From assembly GCF_002086795.1 (NCBI RefSeq), contig NZ_MVIM01000003.1, forward strand, positions 310,001-374,000: a stretch of 64,000 bases of DNA, read 5' to 3'. Position 1 is the first letter of the stretch. Each line of letters begins with the position of its first letter. Source of the stretch: Mycolicibacterium tusciae (GTDB lineage Bacteria; Actinomycetota; Actinomycetes; Mycobacteriales; Mycobacteriaceae). The position numbers were made by a program, and so were the translations under genes. The notes beneath the pieces were generated by a model. It had not been told where the DNA came from. It saw only the letters and a program-made list of their open reading frames with translations, and did no database searches. Below, one piece after another: positions 30,646 to 39,676 of this stretch.

Positions 30646-31578
30646 TCAGGCGTCCCCTGGGTTCTCGCTGGGAGGCGGTTCCTTCTCGATGAACTCGCCG
30701 AGGATCTGACCGACCGTCGACTCGATGGTCGATTCGATGGAGAAGGCCAGCGTGGCCGAGACCGCCGACACAGCCTGGGTGCGGAACCGCACCAGCATCG
30801 TAATCAGTTCGGCCACTTCGGTATCCGGCGGTAGCGCGGCGCCCGGGTTGACCCGGTGCAGCACCTCCTCGATGCCGGCCTGCACGAGCAGTCCGCTGAT
30901 CTGATCGATCAGCGGTGAGATCTGCTCATGCAGGTCGATGAGTTTGTCGGTGGCGACGCCGTACTGCCTGATCTCGTTGAACGCCTCGATCAGCTTGGGG
31001 CGCACCACGACCGCCTCGCCGTCTTCCAGATTGATCACGCCCAGTCCCACCATGCGGTCGAATCCCGGATCGTCATCGACCAGCCGCCGCGCGTCGGCGA
31101 CGCTCATCCGCTCGGGCTTCTCCGTCGCCCAGCTACCCGCGATCGCCGATTCGATGCCCAGCATGTCGCCCAGGTTCTTGCCCTGCTCCCAGGCCGACAG
31201 CATCTCGTGGACGTGAGCGATGTTGTAGCCGCGATTCAACATCGAGGTGATTAGACGCAGCCGCGTCAGATGTGTGTCGTTGAAGAGCGCGATCCGCCCG
31301 ACCCGCAACGGCGGATGCAGCAGTCCACGGTCGCGGTACACCCGGATGTTGCGGGTCGTGGTGCCGGCCAGGCGCGCGAGCTCGTCGATGCGGTACTCAC
31401 CGGAAGTGGAGTCGGGGTGCGGATGGAGCACGGCCGCGTCGAACAACTGCGATACGGCGGTTTCGATGACATCGCGGGAGCCGCGCCGCACGCGCCGGGG
31501 AGCGCGCCGCAGGCTCTTCAGGATCGCCGAAATCGCCCCCGCCTGCTGGCGCGGTGGCTTCTCCGGCGGATTGGTCAT
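30646..31578 (-). CDS. MerR-family transcriptional regulator
   Basis: 310 aa. Winged HTH near residues 60-130: EYRIDELARLAGTTTRNIRVYRDRGLLHPPLRVGRIALFNDTHLTRL, the MerR DNA-binding signature. The long C-terminal part lacks a Cys metal site and probably senses an organic ligand. Start 31578 overlaps the monooxygenase stop (ATGA); the long open extension upstream is a shadow of that gene. As last gene of the five-gene operon it may autoregulate it. Confidence 0.88.
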   Translation of the reverse strand: MTNPPEKPPRQQAGAISAILKSLRRAPRRVRRGSRDVIETAVSQLFDAAVLHPHPDSTSGEYRIDELARLAGTTTRNIRVYRDRGLLHPPLRVGRIALFNDTHLTRLRLITSMLNRGYNIAHVHEMLSAWEQGKNLGDMLGIESAIAGSWATEKPERMSVADARRLVDDDPGFDRMVGLGVINLEDGEAVVVRPKLIEAFNEIRQYGVATDKLIDLHEQISPLIDQISGLLVQAGIEEVLHRVNPGAALPPDTEVAELITMLVRFRTQAVSAVSATLAFSIESTIESTVGQILGEFIEKEPPPSENPGDA

Positions 31579-33086
31579 GCGCTCGAGAGGGCACCGCTGC
31601 CGGTGCGCGCGCCGTGCTCGACGGCGACGTAGTCGGAGAAGCGGAAGTCGCGCATCTGACGAAGATACTGCGTGGCGAAGCCGGGGTACATCGAGGCGTT
31701 GAAGCCGTCCGCCGTCAGATACCAGCTGCTGCAGCCCGACATCCACGTCGTCTTGGTCAGGCGCTGCTGGATGCGGTCGTTGTAGCGCTCCTGGACGTCC
31801 TGGCGCACGTCCAGATACTTCAGGTTCTCCCGCAGGATCGTGGTGATGCCGCTGACCGCGTAGTCGAGCTGGCCCTCGACGTAGACCAGCAACGAATTGT
31901 GGCCCGGTCCGGAGTTCGGTCCCGTCATGAAGAACAGGTTCGGATAGCCGTGGGCGTTGATGCTCTTGTAGGCCTGTGCGCCCGACGCCCACTCTTGCGA
32001 CAGTGAGCGGTCGCCGATGCCGGTCACCTCATACGGCGGTCCGGTCAGGTGCACGTCGTAACCGGTGGCGAAAACGACGCAGTCCAGATGGTGCTCGACA
32101 CCGTCGCTGGTGCGGATTCCCACCGGGCTCATCGTGGCGATCGGCCAGTCGATGAGTTTGCAGTTGTCCTTTTGCAGCGCCGGATAGTAGTCGCTTGAGA
32201 CAAGCATCCGTTTGCAGCCGGGGGTGAAGTCCGGCGTCAGCTGCCGTCGCAGCCAAGGATCGGAGACCTGCCTGTGCAGGTGCGCCTTGCCCAGCCTGGC
32301 GACCAGTCCGGTCAGCGGCGTGTTCCACACCAGCGCCGTCGCGGTGAGCTCGTGACCCCAGAACAACGCCTGCCGTGCAAGCTCTTGTACAGCAGGTACT
32401 TTCGCGAACAACACCTGTGCCGCGGCAGGCACGGCGGTGTCCAGACGGGGCAGCATCCAGCCCGGAGTGCGCTGGAAGACCTTCACGAACTCCGCCCGCT
32501 TGACCAGTTCGGGCACGATCTGCACCGCACTGGCGCCGGTGCCGATGACCGCGACGCGCTTGCCGGAGAAGTCGTAATCGTGGTCCCACCGGGCACTGTG
32601 GATCTTGTGCCCCTCGTAGGTGTCGAGGCCGCGGATGTCGGGCCATTTGTGATCGGGCAGTGGTCCGGAGGCCATCACCACGGTGCGGGCCCGAAAGCTC
32701 TCTCGCCCCTCGGTCTTCACGGTCCAAGTGCCGGTCTTCTCGTCGAAGTCCAGGCCGTCGACCTCCACGCCGAACTGAATACGGCGTTCGATGTCGAACT
32801 TCTCGGTCATGTCCTCGATATGCCGGCAGATCTCGTCAGCGGGAGAGTAGGCCCGCGACCACGACGAGTTCTTCACGAATGAATACGAATACAACAGCGA
32901 CGGAACATCGCATGCCGCACCGGGATACGTGTTGTCCCGCCAGGTGCCGCCGACGCGGTCGCTGCGCTCCAGGATGACGAGGTCGTCGACGCCGGCCTCG
33001 CTGAGCTTGATCGCCGCACCTATACCGGTGAATCCGGCGCCGACGATCAGGGTGTCGTAGATGTGGGTGCTCCTGAGAGTGGGCAT
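31575..33086 (-). CDS. Flavin-containing Baeyer-Villiger-type monooxygenase
   Basis: 503 aa. FAD loop IVGAGFTGIGAAIKL near residue 14, NADPH loop AVIGTGASAVQIVPEL, and between them YEGHKIHSARWD, matching the [FY]xGxxxHxxxW[PD] Baeyer-Villiger fingerprint. Such enzymes oxygenate ketones to esters or S/N atoms; M. tuberculosis relatives include EthA and MymA. ATG 33086 (MPTLRSTHIYDTLIV) is chosen since the upstream extension is not protein-like. One base after the ferritin-like gene; overlaps the MerR gene. Confidence 0.92.
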   Translation of the reverse strand: MPTLRSTHIYDTLIVGAGFTGIGAAIKLSEAGVDDLVILERSDRVGGTWRDNTYPGAACDVPSLLYSYSFVKNSSWSRAYSPADEICRHIEDMTEKFDIERRIQFGVEVDGLDFDEKTGTWTVKTEGRESFRARTVVMASGPLPDHKWPDIRGLDTYEGHKIHSARWDHDYDFSGKRVAVIGTGASAVQIVPELVKRAEFVKVFQRTPGWMLPRLDTAVPAAAQVLFAKVPAVQELARQALFWGHELTATALVWNTPLTGLVARLGKAHLHRQVSDPWLRRQLTPDFTPGCKRMLVSSDYYPALQKDNCKLIDWPIATMSPVGIRTSDGVEHHLDCVVFATGYDVHLTGPPYEVTGIGDRSLSQEWASGAQAYKSINAHGYPNLFFMTGPNSGPGHNSLLVYVEGQLDYAVSGITTILRENLKYLDVRQDVQERYNDRIQQRLTKTTWMSGCSSWYLTADGFNASMYPGFATQYLRQMRDFRFSDYVAVEHGARTGSGALSSA

Positions 33087-33087
33087 G

Positions 33088-34008
33088 TCACGCCGCCGGC
33101 TCGTGGGTGATCTCTTTGACCCAGCTCGGGACCGAGGGCAGCAGTGGCCGTGGATACCGGTCGGAGAGCCAGACCATCGAGTTGGCCAACAGGTGGTACG
33201 GGTGACGTGGATTGGTGACCACTCCGGCATAGCGCCGCAGGAACAGATAAGTCGGTACCCGGTGGGTGTATTGGCCGCGATCGCCGAGTTCCTTGAATCG
33301 CTTCACGGCCCGGTACAGCCGCTCGGGCTCCATGCCCATCGCGGTGATCTCGTTGCGGATCCTGTTGATCAGCGGTGCGCCCATGACCGCGCCGATGATG
33401 AGGCCCGGGGTGGCGTTGTGGCCGACGAAGTCGATCAGGAGCCTGCGGATCTTGGCGTGGCCGATCATGTCGAGCACCTCGAAATCGACCACCAGATGCC
33501 GGGACTCGTCGTTGTTGATCTTCTCGAACACCTGATGGCAGACGGGGTCGTGCACTTCGTCGAGCAGAAACTTCAACAGTGCACCGTCGAGTGCGACCTC
33601 GAGCATCGGAATGACGGTGCCCAGCAGCGAGAGCGGCATGTCGTCGGCCCAGCGGTCCAGCCAGTCGATGGCGAGCCGGATGTTGACGTTGGGTTCGGGA
33701 ACTTCCCCGTCTTCGAGCATGCCCCAGCGCTTCATCAGTGCGAGTTCGGCATTGGCGTGGCGCTGTTCCTCTGCATGGAAGTAGCGGTAGATCTCGGCGA
33801 TCGTCGGCGTGGGCGCCTTCTTGGCCAGCGCTGCAAAGCCACGGGCACCGATGTTCTCGATCCAGCACAAATCGGCCATGAAGGCCTTGAGCTTGGGTCG
33901 CTGTTCATCGGTGATCAGCTCCGCGCCCGGTGCGTCCCAGTCGATGTCGGCCAGCGCCCACTGCCGGTCCTTGATCTTGTCGAGCATCGCGTCCATGTTG
34001 ATGGCCAT
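33088..34008 (-). CDS. Ferritin-like diiron protein (putative oxygenase/oxidase)
   Basis: 306 aa. Four-helix diiron ligand pattern: Glu51 (CWIENIG), Glu80/81 with His84 (HAEEQRHAN), a mid-protein Glu (MLEVALDG), and NDESRHLVVDFEVL for the second ExxH. These are the marks of ferritin-like carboxylate-bridged diiron proteins. The exact reaction is unknown; embedded between an SDR and a monooxygenase, an oxidative step on a lipid, alcohol or amine substrate is plausible. ATG 34008 has GAGGAT just upstream. Confidence 0.82.
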   Translation of the reverse strand: MAINMDAMLDKIKDRQWALADIDWDAPGAELITDEQRPKLKAFMADLCWIENIGARGFAALAKKAPTPTIAEIYRYFHAEEQRHANAELALMKRWGMLEDGEVPEPNVNIRLAIDWLDRWADDMPLSLLGTVIPMLEVALDGALLKFLLDEVHDPVCHQVFEKINNDESRHLVVDFEVLDMIGHAKIRRLLIDFVGHNATPGLIIGAVMGAPLINRIRNEITAMGMEPERLYRAVKRFKELGDRGQYTHRVPTYLFLRRYAGVVTNPRHPYHLLANSMVWLSDRYPRPLLPSVPSWVKEITHEPAA

Positions 34009-34017
34009 CTGATCCTC

Positions 34018-34860
34018 CTACGGCGTGGTGAAACGGGTGGTGAGTCCGACGGCACGGGTGTACACCGTCGGGGTGAAACGTTTGATACCCCAGCCGATCC
34101 GGGCATCGGGCTGCGGCATGCAGTAGAGACCGTCGCGGTCCATGGTGTCCAGGCAGGTGCGGGCCACCCGTTCTGGTGAGAAGCCGGTCCAACGCATCAG
34201 CATGTCGGCCAGTTGTGTTGACCTGTCAGAGATCCGGCCCGCGTCGACGATATTCGTCTTGACGAACGTCGGGCACAGCACCGTGACGTTGACACCGGTG
34301 CCGGACAGCTCGGCGGCCAGCGTCTCGGAGAGCGACAGCGTGCCGGCCTTGCTGACGTTGTATGCCGCCATCCCGGGCGCTGCTCCGAACGCCGCGGCCG
34401 ATGCGACGTTGATGATTCCGCCATATCCGGCCTCGCGCAGGATGGGCGTGAAGACATGGCAGCCGTGGATCGGTCCCCAGAGGTTGATGTCGAGCACCCA
34501 TTGCCAGTCGTCGACGCTCAGCTCGCCGATGGGCAGGCCGCCCGCACCGACACCGGCGTTGTTGATGACCACGGTCGGTGGGCCGCCGAACCAGGACTGA
34601 GCCTGGATGGCCAGCGCCGTGACGTCGTCGAGTTGTGAGACGTCGCAACGTGATGCCAACGCCTCACCGCCGTTGGCGATGATCGCGTCGACCGTGGCGC
34701 CGGCGGCGGTTTCGTCGATGTCGCTGCACACCACGCGCCCGCCACGATTGGCGAGTTCTCTTGCGAATGCCGCGCCGATGCCACTGCCCGCGCCGGTGAT
34801 CACCGCTGCGGCGTCGTGGCTGCGTTTCTTCGACGATCCGAACAGGCCCATGCCTGTCAC
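34018..34860 (-). CDS. Short-chain dehydrogenase/reductase
   Basis: 280 aa classical SDR. TGAGSGIGAAFA cofactor loop (about 22-33), CDVSQLDDV, NNAGVGAGG, catalytic Ser in NVASAAAF and YxxxK as YNVSK. C-terminal extension SPERVARTCLDTMDRDGLYCMPQPDARIGWGIKR is usual in lipid-related mycobacterial SDRs. GTG 34860 overlaps the lipase stop; ATG 34851 (MGLFGSSKKR) is an alternative. Confidence 0.9.
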   Translation of the reverse strand: MTGMGLFGSSKKRSHDAAAVITGAGSGIGAAFARELANRGGRVVCSDIDETAAGATVDAIIANGGEALASRCDVSQLDDVTALAIQAQSWFGGPPTVVINNAGVGAGGLPIGELSVDDWQWVLDINLWGPIHGCHVFTPILREAGYGGIINVASAAAFGAAPGMAAYNVSKAGTLSLSETLAAELSGTGVNVTVLCPTFVKTNIVDAGRISDRSTQLADMLMRWTGFSPERVARTCLDTMDRDGLYCMPQPDARIGWGIKRFTPTVYTRAVGLTTRFTTP

Positions 34861-35825
34861 CCCGCTGCCTGGTCGATGATGTTGTCGCGCAATGCTCCCG
34901 AGAGGAACGATGCGAGCCGGTGCATCGCCGGTCGCGCCTCAGGTGTCAGCCGCGGCAGCGCCTGGAAGACGTGCACCTGATCGGGCCACACCTCGAGTTC
35001 GCAGGTTCCACCCGCCGTGCGGATGTGTTCGGCCAGCGCGATGGCGTCGGCGGCCAGCATCTCGGCCCCGCCGGCCTGGATCAGCGTCGCCGGCAGAGTG
35101 CGGCCCGCGGCGACGTCGAGCTTCAGTCGGGGGTGCGTCGACTCGACTCCGGCGCAGTACAACTCGATCAACCGAATGGCGTCCGCCGAGCGGATGGCAG
35201 GGTCGCGACGGGTCTGTTCGCGTGTGCGCGCCAGGGAGAACGTCAGATCCAGGACGGGGGAGAGCAACGCAAGTGCCGCGGGATGGGTGACATCGGGCTG
35301 CAGCAACAGGTCGACGGCCAAATGGCCGCCTGCGGAATCCCCCGCGATGACGGTGCGCTGCGGCGCCATGCCCTGGTCGTGTATCAGCCAGTCCCATCCG
35401 GTGCGGACATCGTCTGCCGCGGTGGGGAATCGGTGCTTGGGGGCCAGGCGGTAGTCGATGGAGAAGACCGGCAGTCCGGTCAGTTGGGAAAGCCAGGACG
35501 TCAGGCGGCGGTGCGTACGCGGGGAGCAGAGGACGAATCCGCTGCCATGGACGAAGTAGATCGCTTCGGTGCGGTTGCGTTGAACACCTGGGCCGTAAAC
35601 CCATTCACCGATGACGCGACGGCCGTCGGACATCCCGGTGTCGACGCGTCGCACGTGCGTGCCGATCATCGATGGGCCGAACGTATCCATGATGCGGGCC
35701 ACGATCTGACGTGAAAGCCATACTCCCCACGCCTGATCCGGCGGGAGTACGGCGCTGATCTGTCGCAGGGTCATGGCGCTGATCGATGCCGCGCTGCGCG
35801 AGCGCAGCGAACCACGCTCGCGCAT
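34857..35825 (-). CDS. Alpha/beta hydrolase fold-3 esterase (Lip/HSL family)
   Basis: 322 aa. HSL-family motifs: oxyanion loop FVHGSGFVL (HGSG replacing the common HGGG), SIDYRLAPKHRFPTAADDV, nucleophile GDSAGGHLA, and late WPDQVHVFQAL with the catalytic His. Acts on ester or lactone substrates; as first gene of the operon it could cleave the ester that a Baeyer-Villiger enzyme makes. ATG 35825 (MRERGSLRSR) is preferred; the open frame upstream crosses the palindromic operator. Confidence 0.88.
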   Translation of the reverse strand: MRERGSLRSRSAASISAMTLRQISAVLPPDQAWGVWLSRQIVARIMDTFGPSMIGTHVRRVDTGMSDGRRVIGEWVYGPGVQRNRTEAIYFVHGSGFVLCSPRTHRRLTSWLSQLTGLPVFSIDYRLAPKHRFPTAADDVRTGWDWLIHDQGMAPQRTVIAGDSAGGHLAVDLLLQPDVTHPAALALLSPVLDLTFSLARTREQTRRDPAIRSADAIRLIELYCAGVESTHPRLKLDVAAGRTLPATLIQAGGAEMLAADAIALAEHIRTAGGTCELEVWPDQVHVFQALPRLTPEARPAMHRLASFLSGALRDNIIDQAAG

Positions 35826-35869
35826 TGCGGGCTCTCCGTTGAGCACCTTCGGAGTACAACACCAAATGA

Positions 35870-35887
35870 TGACATTTGTCAATGTCA
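35870..35887 (-). promoter_or_regulatory. Perfect palindromic operator of the lipase-SDR-monooxygenase operon
   Basis: TGACATT-TGTC-AATGTCA: perfect 7-bp inverted repeat with a 4-base spacer, 45 bases upstream of the lipase start. The TGACA/TGTCA arms are typical of TetR-type operators; no TetR gene is adjacent, and the operon's own MerR regulator is an alternative binder. Confidence 0.65.
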
Positions 35888-35963
35888 CCATCATGCAATG
35901 GCAAAGCTGAACGCACTCGGATCCGCTTGACGGTTGTCGGTGGGCAGGTGTTTACTCGGGATA

Positions 35964-35979
35964 TCGAACATACATTCGA
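35964..35979 (+). promoter_or_regulatory. LexA SOS box upstream of imuA'
   Basis: TCGAACATACATTCGA matches the mycobacterial SOS box TCGAAC-N4-GTTCGA at 11 of 12 fixed positions. It lies 36 bases before the imuA' start. Confidence 0.9.
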
Positions 35980-36015
35980 AAACACAGTGAATCTGGTGAT
36001 GCAGGAGGTGCTGCT

Positions 36016-36708
36016 GTGACAGCTGCCTTGCCCCTGGATCAGCGCCGTCCCGACCGCGCTGAACAGCTAGAACACCTGCGTCGCAGGATAGCGGCAGTAT
36101 CCGGAAAGGTGGGTGGCGGGCGTCGTGGAGCGGCACCGGCCGCCGATCCGCTTCCGGCCTCGGAAAGTTTGCTGCCGATCCCCGAAACACTCGGCAATGT
36201 GCTCCCTGCGCCGTTGCCACGCGGGACCGTGGCGGTGGTGTCGGGTGCCCGATCGCTGGCGTTGAGCATGGTGGCGGCGGTGACGGGGGAGGGCGGACAT
36301 GCCGCGATCGTCGGCCACCCTGATGCCGGTCTGCTGGCCGCCGTGGAGATGGGTGCGGATCTGAGCCGGATCGCGGTCGTCCCCGATCCCGGGAGCGATC
36401 CGGTCGAGGTGGCCGCCGTGCTGATGGACGGCATGGACATGGTGGTGCTCGGGCTGGGTGGGCGTTCGGTGCCTGCCACCCGCGCGCGGGCGGTCGTTGC
36501 CCGCGCGCGGCAGAAGGGCTGCACCCTGCTGGTCACCGACGGTGACTGGCAGGGTGCGTCCGCCCGCCTGGATGCCAGGGTCTGCGGCTATGAGATCACC
36601 GGCCGTGCCCGCCCCGGATTCGGCCGAATCGCCAAGGTGCAGCTGACCTACTCGGTCAGTGGCCGGGTGGTGAACGGCCGGGCCGGACTGACCCCGGTTG
36701 CGCAGTGA
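36016..36708 (+). CDS. imuA': ImuA' mutasome protein
   Basis: 230 aa RecA-like accessory protein of the mycobacterial mutasome, partner of ImuB and DnaE2. RecA-fold beta strands are visible ([42 protein letters not shown]), but the P-loop position reads SGARSLA, without GK[ST], so ATP binding is unlikely through a normal Walker A. C-terminus after [12 protein letters not shown] is the ImuB-interacting region in the family. GTG 36016 with GGAGG at 36004-36008. SOS-induced through the upstream LexA box. Confidence 0.93.
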   Translation: MTAALPLDQRRPDRAEQLEHLRRRIAAVSGKVGGGRRGAAPAADPLPASESLLPIPETLGNVLPAPLPRGTVAVVSGARSLALSMVAAVTGEGGHAAIVGHPDAGLLAAVEMGADLSRIAVVPDPGSDPVEVAAVLMDGMDMVVLGLGGRSVPATRARAVVARARQKGCTLLVTDGDWQGASARLDARVCGYEITGRARPGFGRIAKVQLTYSVSGRVVNGRAGLTPVAQ

Positions 36709-38356
36709 GCGGGCTGCTGTGGCATCTCAGTCGTCGCGCGTATTGGCCATCTGGTGCATGGACTGGCCCGCGGTCGCCGCCGCGGCGGCGGCTGGTTTGA
36801 CACCCACGGCTCCGGTCGCGGTGACGTTGGCCAACCGGGTCATCGCCTGTTCGGCGTCGGCGCGTTCGGTGGGCGTGCGACGGGGACTGCGCCGCCGGGA
36901 GTCGCAGGCCAGGTGTCCGGATCTGCATGTTGTCACGGCCGATCCGGCGCGGGATGCTCGCCATTTCGAGGATGTGACGGCCGCGGTGGACGAGTTGGTG
37001 CCGCGGGCCGAAGTGCTGCGGCCCGGCCTGCTGGTCCTGCCGGTGCGCGGGGCGGCCCGCTATTTCGGGTCCGAACAGGCGGCCTCCGAGCGACTGGTCG
37101 ACGCGGTGGCCGCGGCCGGCGTCGAATGTCAGGTCGGTGTCGCCGATCAACTGCCCACCGCGGTCTTCGCCGCGCGAGCGGGACGGATCGTCGAGTCCGG
37201 CAAGGACGCACCGTTCCTGTCGGCGCTGTCGATCCGGCAGCTGGCCACCGAGCCGAGCCTGGCTGCGTCCGGCCGTGATGACTTGGCAGACCTGCTGTGG
37301 CGCATGGGTATCCGCACGATCGGACAGTTCGCAGCATTGGCTCGCAGCGACGTGGCCTCGCGCTTCGGCGCCGACGCGGTGGTCGCACACCGGTTCGCCC
37401 GTGGCGAGCCGGCCAGGGGACCGTCGGGTCGTGAACCCGAGCAGGAGCTCGACGCCGTCATGGACTGCGACCCGCCGATCGATCGGGTGGATGCTGCAGC
37501 GTTCGCGGGCCGCTCACTGGCGGGGACCCTGCACCGCAGCCTGGAGGCGTCCGGGGTGGGATGCACCCGCCTGGCCATCCACGCGATCACCGCCAACGGT
37601 GAAGAGCTGGAACGGGTTTGGCGCTGTGCCGAACCACTGACCGAGGACGCCACCGCCGACCGGGTGCGCTGGCAACTGGACGGCTGGTTGAACAGACGCA
37701 ATCCGGGTGATCGGCCGACCGCACCGGTCACCGTCATCCGGCTGCGTCCGGTGGAGCTGGTTTCGGCCGAGGCGCTGCAGCTGCCGCTGTGGGGCGGCAT
37801 TGGGGAAGAGGACAGGCTGCGCGCTCGCCGTGCACTGGTACGCGTACAAGGTCTGCTCGGACCCGAGGCGGTGCAGGTGCCGATGCTCAGTGGTGGTCGT
37901 GGGCCGGCTGAGCGCATCACCTTCACGCCGTTAGGTGACGAGCAGGTGCCGCGCGCCGATCCCGGTCAGCCCTGGCCGGGCCAGCTACCCGAACCGTCAC
38001 CGACGGTGCTACTCGACGATCCGGTCGAACTGTTCGATGCCGGCGGGAATCCGGTGCGGGTGACCAGCCGGGGACTGTTCTCCGCGGACCCGTCGCGTCT
38101 GGTTTCATCGGGTTCGAACGATTCCCCGCTTGCCTGGTGGGCTGGGCCCTGGCCGGTCGACGAGCGGTGGTGGGACCCTGAGCTCGCCAAATCGGGTCGC
38201 ACCGCCAGGGCGCAGGTGCTGCTCGATGGCCGTGATGTGGGCCCCCGCCCGAAGGGCCGGGGACGCTCGCGCGAAGAACAGACGATCAAGCCGGGGCGGG
38301 CGCTGCTGCTGTGCTACCGGCAGAGGAGGTGGTACGTCGAGGGCATCTACGAATAA
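36698..38356 (+). CDS. imuB: ImuB, catalytically inactive Y-family polymerase-like mutasome hub
   Basis: 552 aa. Y-family fold without the catalytic acidic residues (the N-terminal palm begins [15 protein letters not shown]). It carries the beta-clamp binding pentapeptide QLPLW starting at Gln361, then an unstructured C-terminal region that recruits ImuA' and DnaE2. Overlaps imuA' by 11 bases, so it is translationally coupled and shares its SOS box. Works with DnaE2 (46405) in translesion synthesis and damage-induced mutagenesis. Confidence 0.94.
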   Translation: MRSERAAVASQSSRVLAIWCMDWPAVAAAAAAGLTPTAPVAVTLANRVIACSASARSVGVRRGLRRRESQARCPDLHVVTADPARDARHFEDVTAAVDELVPRAEVLRPGLLVLPVRGAARYFGSEQAASERLVDAVAAAGVECQVGVADQLPTAVFAARAGRIVESGKDAPFLSALSIRQLATEPSLAASGRDDLADLLWRMGIRTIGQFAALARSDVASRFGADAVVAHRFARGEPARGPSGREPEQELDAVMDCDPPIDRVDAAAFAGRSLAGTLHRSLEASGVGCTRLAIHAITANGEELERVWRCAEPLTEDATADRVRWQLDGWLNRRNPGDRPTAPVTVIRLRPVELVSAEALQLPLWGGIGEEDRLRARRALVRVQGLLGPEAVQVPMLSGGRGPAERITFTPLGDEQVPRADPGQPWPGQLPEPSPTVLLDDPVELFDAGGNPVRVTSRGLFSADPSRLVSSGSNDSPLAWWAGPWPVDERWWDPELAKSGRTARAQVLLDGRDVGPRPKGRGRSREEQTIKPGRALLLCYRQRRWYVEGIYE

Positions 38357-38384
38357 GCACGACCAGATGGGGTAAGCGCGTCGC

Positions 38385-38612
38385 ATGACAGCCCAGCCCC
38401 CAGACCCCGACCCGGCACAAACATCGGGTCTCGAACCCGGAGGCGGAGTCGCGCCCGGGTCAACACCACCGGATTCCGCGCAGACGTCCGGCCTTTCGGC
38501 GCAGCAACCGCCAGCCGACCGGAAGTTCTCGCCCGCCGTTGTGGTGAGCCTGATCGCCCTCGCCATTTTCATCCTGTTGTTCGCGGCAACGGCGCTGGTG
38601 CTCTTCGATTAG
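38385..38612 (+). CDS. Small single-pass membrane protein (DUF6480-like)
   Basis: 75 aa. Pro/Gly-rich disordered N-terminal half (PGGGVAPGSTPPDSAQTSGL) and one C-terminal transmembrane helix (AVVVSLIALAIFILLFAATALVLF). The PGGGV.PG.TPP pattern resembles the actinobacterial DUF6480 group. Function unknown. 28 bases after imuB, possibly co-transcribed; converges with iunH, 4 bases apart. Confidence 0.8.
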   Translation: MTAQPPDPDPAQTSGLEPGGGVAPGSTPPDSAQTSGLSAQQPPADRKFSPAVVVSLIALAIFILLFAATALVLFD

Positions 38613-38616
38613 GGAC

Positions 38617-39651
38617 TCATCCGAGCTGGCGCGCGAACGCACCCACTCGCGTGATGAACCGGTCGAAGAACGTGTCGGGATCAACGCCAACGCCTATGAG
38701 CGCGTTGGGCTCCCGGCCCCAGCGGTTGCTCCAGTCCGCGATCGTCATGCCCTTGGTGAGGGTGCCGGTGAGCTCGACGTCGACGGTGACGCGCCGACAG
38801 CGGACCAGGTCGGGATCCAGCACCACCGCCGCGGCCAGCGGGTCGTGCAGGTGTGCGATATAGCCCTCGTTCTGGTCGAAGTGGAACTCGAAGTAGAACC
38901 GCATCGCGTCCTCGAGCACCGCGATCAACGGATTGGACGCAACCGATTTCGTGCCGCGGTTGTCCAGCACGCTCATCGGGATCGACGACGACTCCGCGGC
39001 TGCGGCGAGTCGGCTCAGCAGCGTCGGCGTCATCGCGACGTTCTCGGTCAGGTTCAGGCCGAGCACAATTGGGAGATGTTCGGGTGGGTTCAACCCCCAC
39101 GCCGCACCCCACACGGCGAAGACCTCTCCGGCCGCCTCCGGATCCACGCTGATGTTCCACTCCGCCACCGGTGTGGTGTTGCCGCGGTAGTCGAAAGCGC
39201 CGCCCATGATGACCAGTCGGCGAAGCAGCCTCGGCAGCGCCGGTTCCCTGCGCATGGCCAGTGCCAGATTGGTCAACGGGCCGACGGCGATCGCGACCAA
39301 CTCGCCGGGATATGCGCGAGCCGCGCGAATCCACGCGTCGGCGGCGTCGTGCGTGGTGAGTTCACGATCGGTCGACGGCAGTTGCGCGTAACCCATCCCC
39401 TTGGGTCCGTGGGTGTCTTCAGCGGTGCGTAACGGCACCACCAGGGGTCGTTCGGAACCCATGGACACCGGAACGTTCATGCGGCACAGCTCCAGCAGAC
39501 CGAGGTTGTTCTCGCAGACCTGTTGTACGGGAACGTTTCCGGCGGTCGAAGCGATTCCGACGACTTCGGCGTCGTCGCTGGCGAACAGATACACCAACGC
39601 CATCGCGTCGTCGACCCCCGTGTCGACATCGACGAAGACAGGCAGCGTCAC
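38617..39651 (-). CDS. iunH: Nucleoside hydrolase (IunH family)
   Basis: 344 aa. Calcium-binding N-terminus VFVDVDTGVDDAMAL is the hallmark of inosine-uridine nucleoside N-ribohydrolases; VVIMGGAFDYRGNTTPVAEWNISVDPEAAGEVF and HDPLAAAVVLDPDL supply further substrate and metal residues. Splits nucleosides to base and ribose in salvage; cytosolic. Position equals Rv3393. Start 39651 lies 25 bases downstream of the acrA1 stop in the same direction. Confidence 0.92.
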   Translation of the reverse strand: MTLPVFVDVDTGVDDAMALVYLFASDDAEVVGIASTAGNVPVQQVCENNLGLLELCRMNVPVSMGSERPLVVPLRTAEDTHGPKGMGYAQLPSTDRELTTHDAADAWIRAARAYPGELVAIAVGPLTNLALAMRREPALPRLLRRLVIMGGAFDYRGNTTPVAEWNISVDPEAAGEVFAVWGAAWGLNPPEHLPIVLGLNLTENVAMTPTLLSRLAAAAESSSIPMSVLDNRGTKSVASNPLIAVLEDAMRFYFEFHFDQNEGYIAHLHDPLAAAVVLDPDLVRCRRVTVDVELTGTLTKGMTIADWSNRWGREPNALIGVGVDPDTFFDRFITRVGAFARQLG

Positions 39652-39676
39652 GCTGCCAACGATAGGACCAGCCTGC

